A program made the translations under genes and the position numbers. Below the pieces are notes generated by a model that ran no database searches, had not been told where the DNA came from, and saw only the letters and a program-made list of their open reading frames with translations. A stretch of DNA of 64,000 nt from Helicobacter apodemus (GTDB taxonomy: Bacteria; Campylobacterota; Campylobacteria; Campylobacterales; Helicobacteraceae): positions 1-64,000 of the forward strand of contig NZ_JRPC02000001.1 in assembly GCF_000765745.2 (NCBI RefSeq). The letters are read 5' to 3'. Numbering within the stretch: position 1 is the stretch's first letter; each line of letters starts with the position of its first letter. Below are positions 62,935-64,000 of the stretch, in pieces.

Positions 62935-63555
62935 CTAATCTTTAATCACACTATCGTGTAGCATTTCCTCTTTAGTATTTTTAGCAATTTTTTCCGCCCT
63001 CATCCAAGAGGTTTCATAAATCTTCTCTACACTGCGATAAGTTGCCGCCAAAAAGGCAAGAGGTAAGCAAAGTAAAAACACCCACAAAGGAACATTATGC
63101 AATGCCTCACTCATATAACCTAATTCATAATTCAAAACAATCACCATTAAACTCGCATAAAACATAAAGCCTAAAAATACAGAGGTTAATAAATGCGAAA
63201 AAATCACGCATATCTTAGCTAAAAAGGGAGGAAGTTTTTCAATAACCATCATAACAGAGATATGCACACCTTTCCTAAATCCATAAGCAGCACCAAAAAA
63301 TACCGACCATAGAAAGCAATATCGTGCCACCTCTTCAGCCCAAGTAAGCGAACCAATATCCGGATAAAATCCCGCAATATACCGCACACACACATTTAAA
63401 GCAGTGATAAACACACCTAAGCCCAAGCCAAAAACCGCGATATTTTTATTAATGGTTATGATAATCCTATCAAGTGTTTTAAAAAATTTCCTAATCTTTG
63501 GGTTATGATGAATCCAAAGAAAAGGTTTTTGCAAAAATAATGCTATTGTATTCAA
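62935..63555 (-). CDS. dctQ: TRAP transporter small permease DctQ
   Basis: A 206-residue membrane protein with four helices and the DctQ motif TWAEEVARYCFLWSVFFGAA followed by FRKGVHISV. The start is TTG at 63555, 10 bases after the dctP stop; dctM follows after one base. Basic N-terminal and polar C-terminal extensions make it slightly longer than average. Confidence 0.9.
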   Translation of the reverse strand: MNTIALFLQKPFLWIHHNPKIRKFFKTLDRIIITINKNIAVFGLGLGVFITALNVCVRYIAGFYPDIGSLTWAEEVARYCFLWSVFFGAAYGFRKGVHISVMMVIEKLPPFLAKICVIFSHLLTSVFLGFMFYASLMVIVLNYELGYMSEALHNVPLWVFLLCLPLAFLAATYRSVEKIYETSWMRAEKIAKNTKEEMLHDSVIKD

Positions 63556-63565
63556 ACTATCTCTT

Positions 63566-64000
63566 TTAAGGAATATTCAAAGTCTTTTCAATCAAATCTT
63601 GACCGACTAAATCATAAAATTTTGGATAAATACCAATCATCACCTTTTCCCATTCCTTCCTTTGCTCTGGAGTTAGCTCAAATATTTGAGTTTTTGTCTT
63701 ATCCTCACTTTTAAGTTTTTCAAATAATAATCTTTCATCCTCCTTAGCCTCTTGCCGATTAAACATTGTCGCTTCTTTCATCGCACTTTTTATAACTTCT
63801 TGCAAATCTTGAGGTAGCTCTTGCCAAAATTTTTCACTTGCCACCACTAAAGAACCCAAATAGCCGTGATTAGAAATAGTAAGAGAGTTTTGCACCTCAT
63901 AGAATTTGGAATTATAAAAATTCGCAAGAGGATTCTCCGCAGCATCTACAACCCCTGTTTGCAAAGCTGAATACACTTCCCCAAAAGGTAAGACTTGCGG
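63566..64000 (-). CDS. dctP: TRAP solute-binding protein DctP, C-terminal part
   Basis: The minus-strand frame is open to the window edge (145 codons visible). FGEVYSALQTGVVDAAENPL is the family's helix that contacts the ligand; the expected ligand-binding Arg lies outside. The protein is periplasmic, captures a carboxylate and delivers it to DctQM. A GTG inside the frame at 63976 is not the start; the gene continues beyond 64000. Confidence 0.92.
   Translation of the reverse strand, partial: PQVLPFGEVYSALQTGVVDAAENPLANFYNSKFYEVQNSLTISNHGYLGSLVVASEKFWQELPQDLQEVIKSAMKEATMFNRQEAKEDERLLFEKLKSEDKTKTQIFELTPEQRKEWEKVMIGIYPKFYDLVGQDLIEKTLNIP

Noticed and set aside
1-64000. CRISPR array, insertion sequence or replication origin
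   Set aside because: No regularly spaced repeats, no transposase with terminal repeats and no DnaA-box cluster or dnaA gene were noticed.

Overview
The window is AT-rich Gram-negative DNA from the Campylobacterota, most likely an enterohepatic (non-gastric) Helicobacter. The evidence is the gene complement and order: nadK-recN-rqcH, hisC-fliF-fliG-fliH-dxs, pyrG-recJ, waaA-flgZ-nif3-glyQ and speE-coaE, orders I remember from H. pylori or its relatives. It also carries cydAB, which I do not recall in H. pylori, plus a FlaA-type flagellin, an orphan PseH, and four C/G homopolymer tracts of 10-12 bases typical of phase-variable Helicobacter loci. The species call is inference.

Layout. 1-1058: accessory left edge with a broken phage-type lysozyme fragment, an orphan C-terminal gene tail and a glycosyltransferase-like gene with a G11 tract at its start. 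1199-5681: trpS, a P-type cation ATPase and sodB. The ATPase has a leader that looks like a yybP-ykoY (manganese) riboswitch. 5765-15657: a minus-strand run of a small acidic protein, RqcH-like NFACT protein, RecN, NadK, a membrane-anchored protein, a J-domain protein and two adjacent dynamin-like GTPases. 15836-26670: minus-strand housekeeping genes (pdxA, DUF2393, hisIE, SPFH protein, ilvE, RluA-type synthase, waaA, flgZ, nif3-like, glyQ, thrC, flgH). 26842-32239: pit, a phosphatase, SDR, TPR lipoprotein, YkgJ-type protein, TrmN6-like methyltransferase. 32469-42717: a plus-strand unit hisC-fliF-fliG-fliH-dxs-mlaA-mlaC-RND exporter. 42682-45889: recJ and pyrG. 45890-48490: a candidate structured RNA, flaA with its sigma28 promoter, and a C10 tract between divergent promoters. 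48491-58800: ATP-grasp protein, DUF4492-cydA-cydB plus a 34-aa membrane ORF, MagIII, a PepD-like peptidase, SurA-like chaperone, META lipoprotein, speE, coaE, two tRNAs, recO. 58801-60445: a decay zone with a broken LysE exporter, a broken surface-polysaccharide-type gene with a G12 tract and a G10 tract. 60446-64000: pseH, ccdA and a DctPQM TRAP transporter running off the edge.

How it fits together. Flagellar genes recur: FliF/FliG/FliH (basal body and export), FlgH with a good sigma54 site, FlgZ (the RpoN chaperone family), FlaA with a near-consensus sigma28 site, and PseH for the flagellin glycan. MlaA-MlaC-RND look like an envelope lipid-trafficking set. CydAB, SodB and the metal ATPase concern low-oxygen respiration, superoxide and metal balance. 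The two strongest non-coding signals are the putative Mn2+ riboswitch (about 4930-5020, minus) and the multi-hairpin RNA at 46150-46316 (plus), which has its own promoter and which I cannot assign to a known family.
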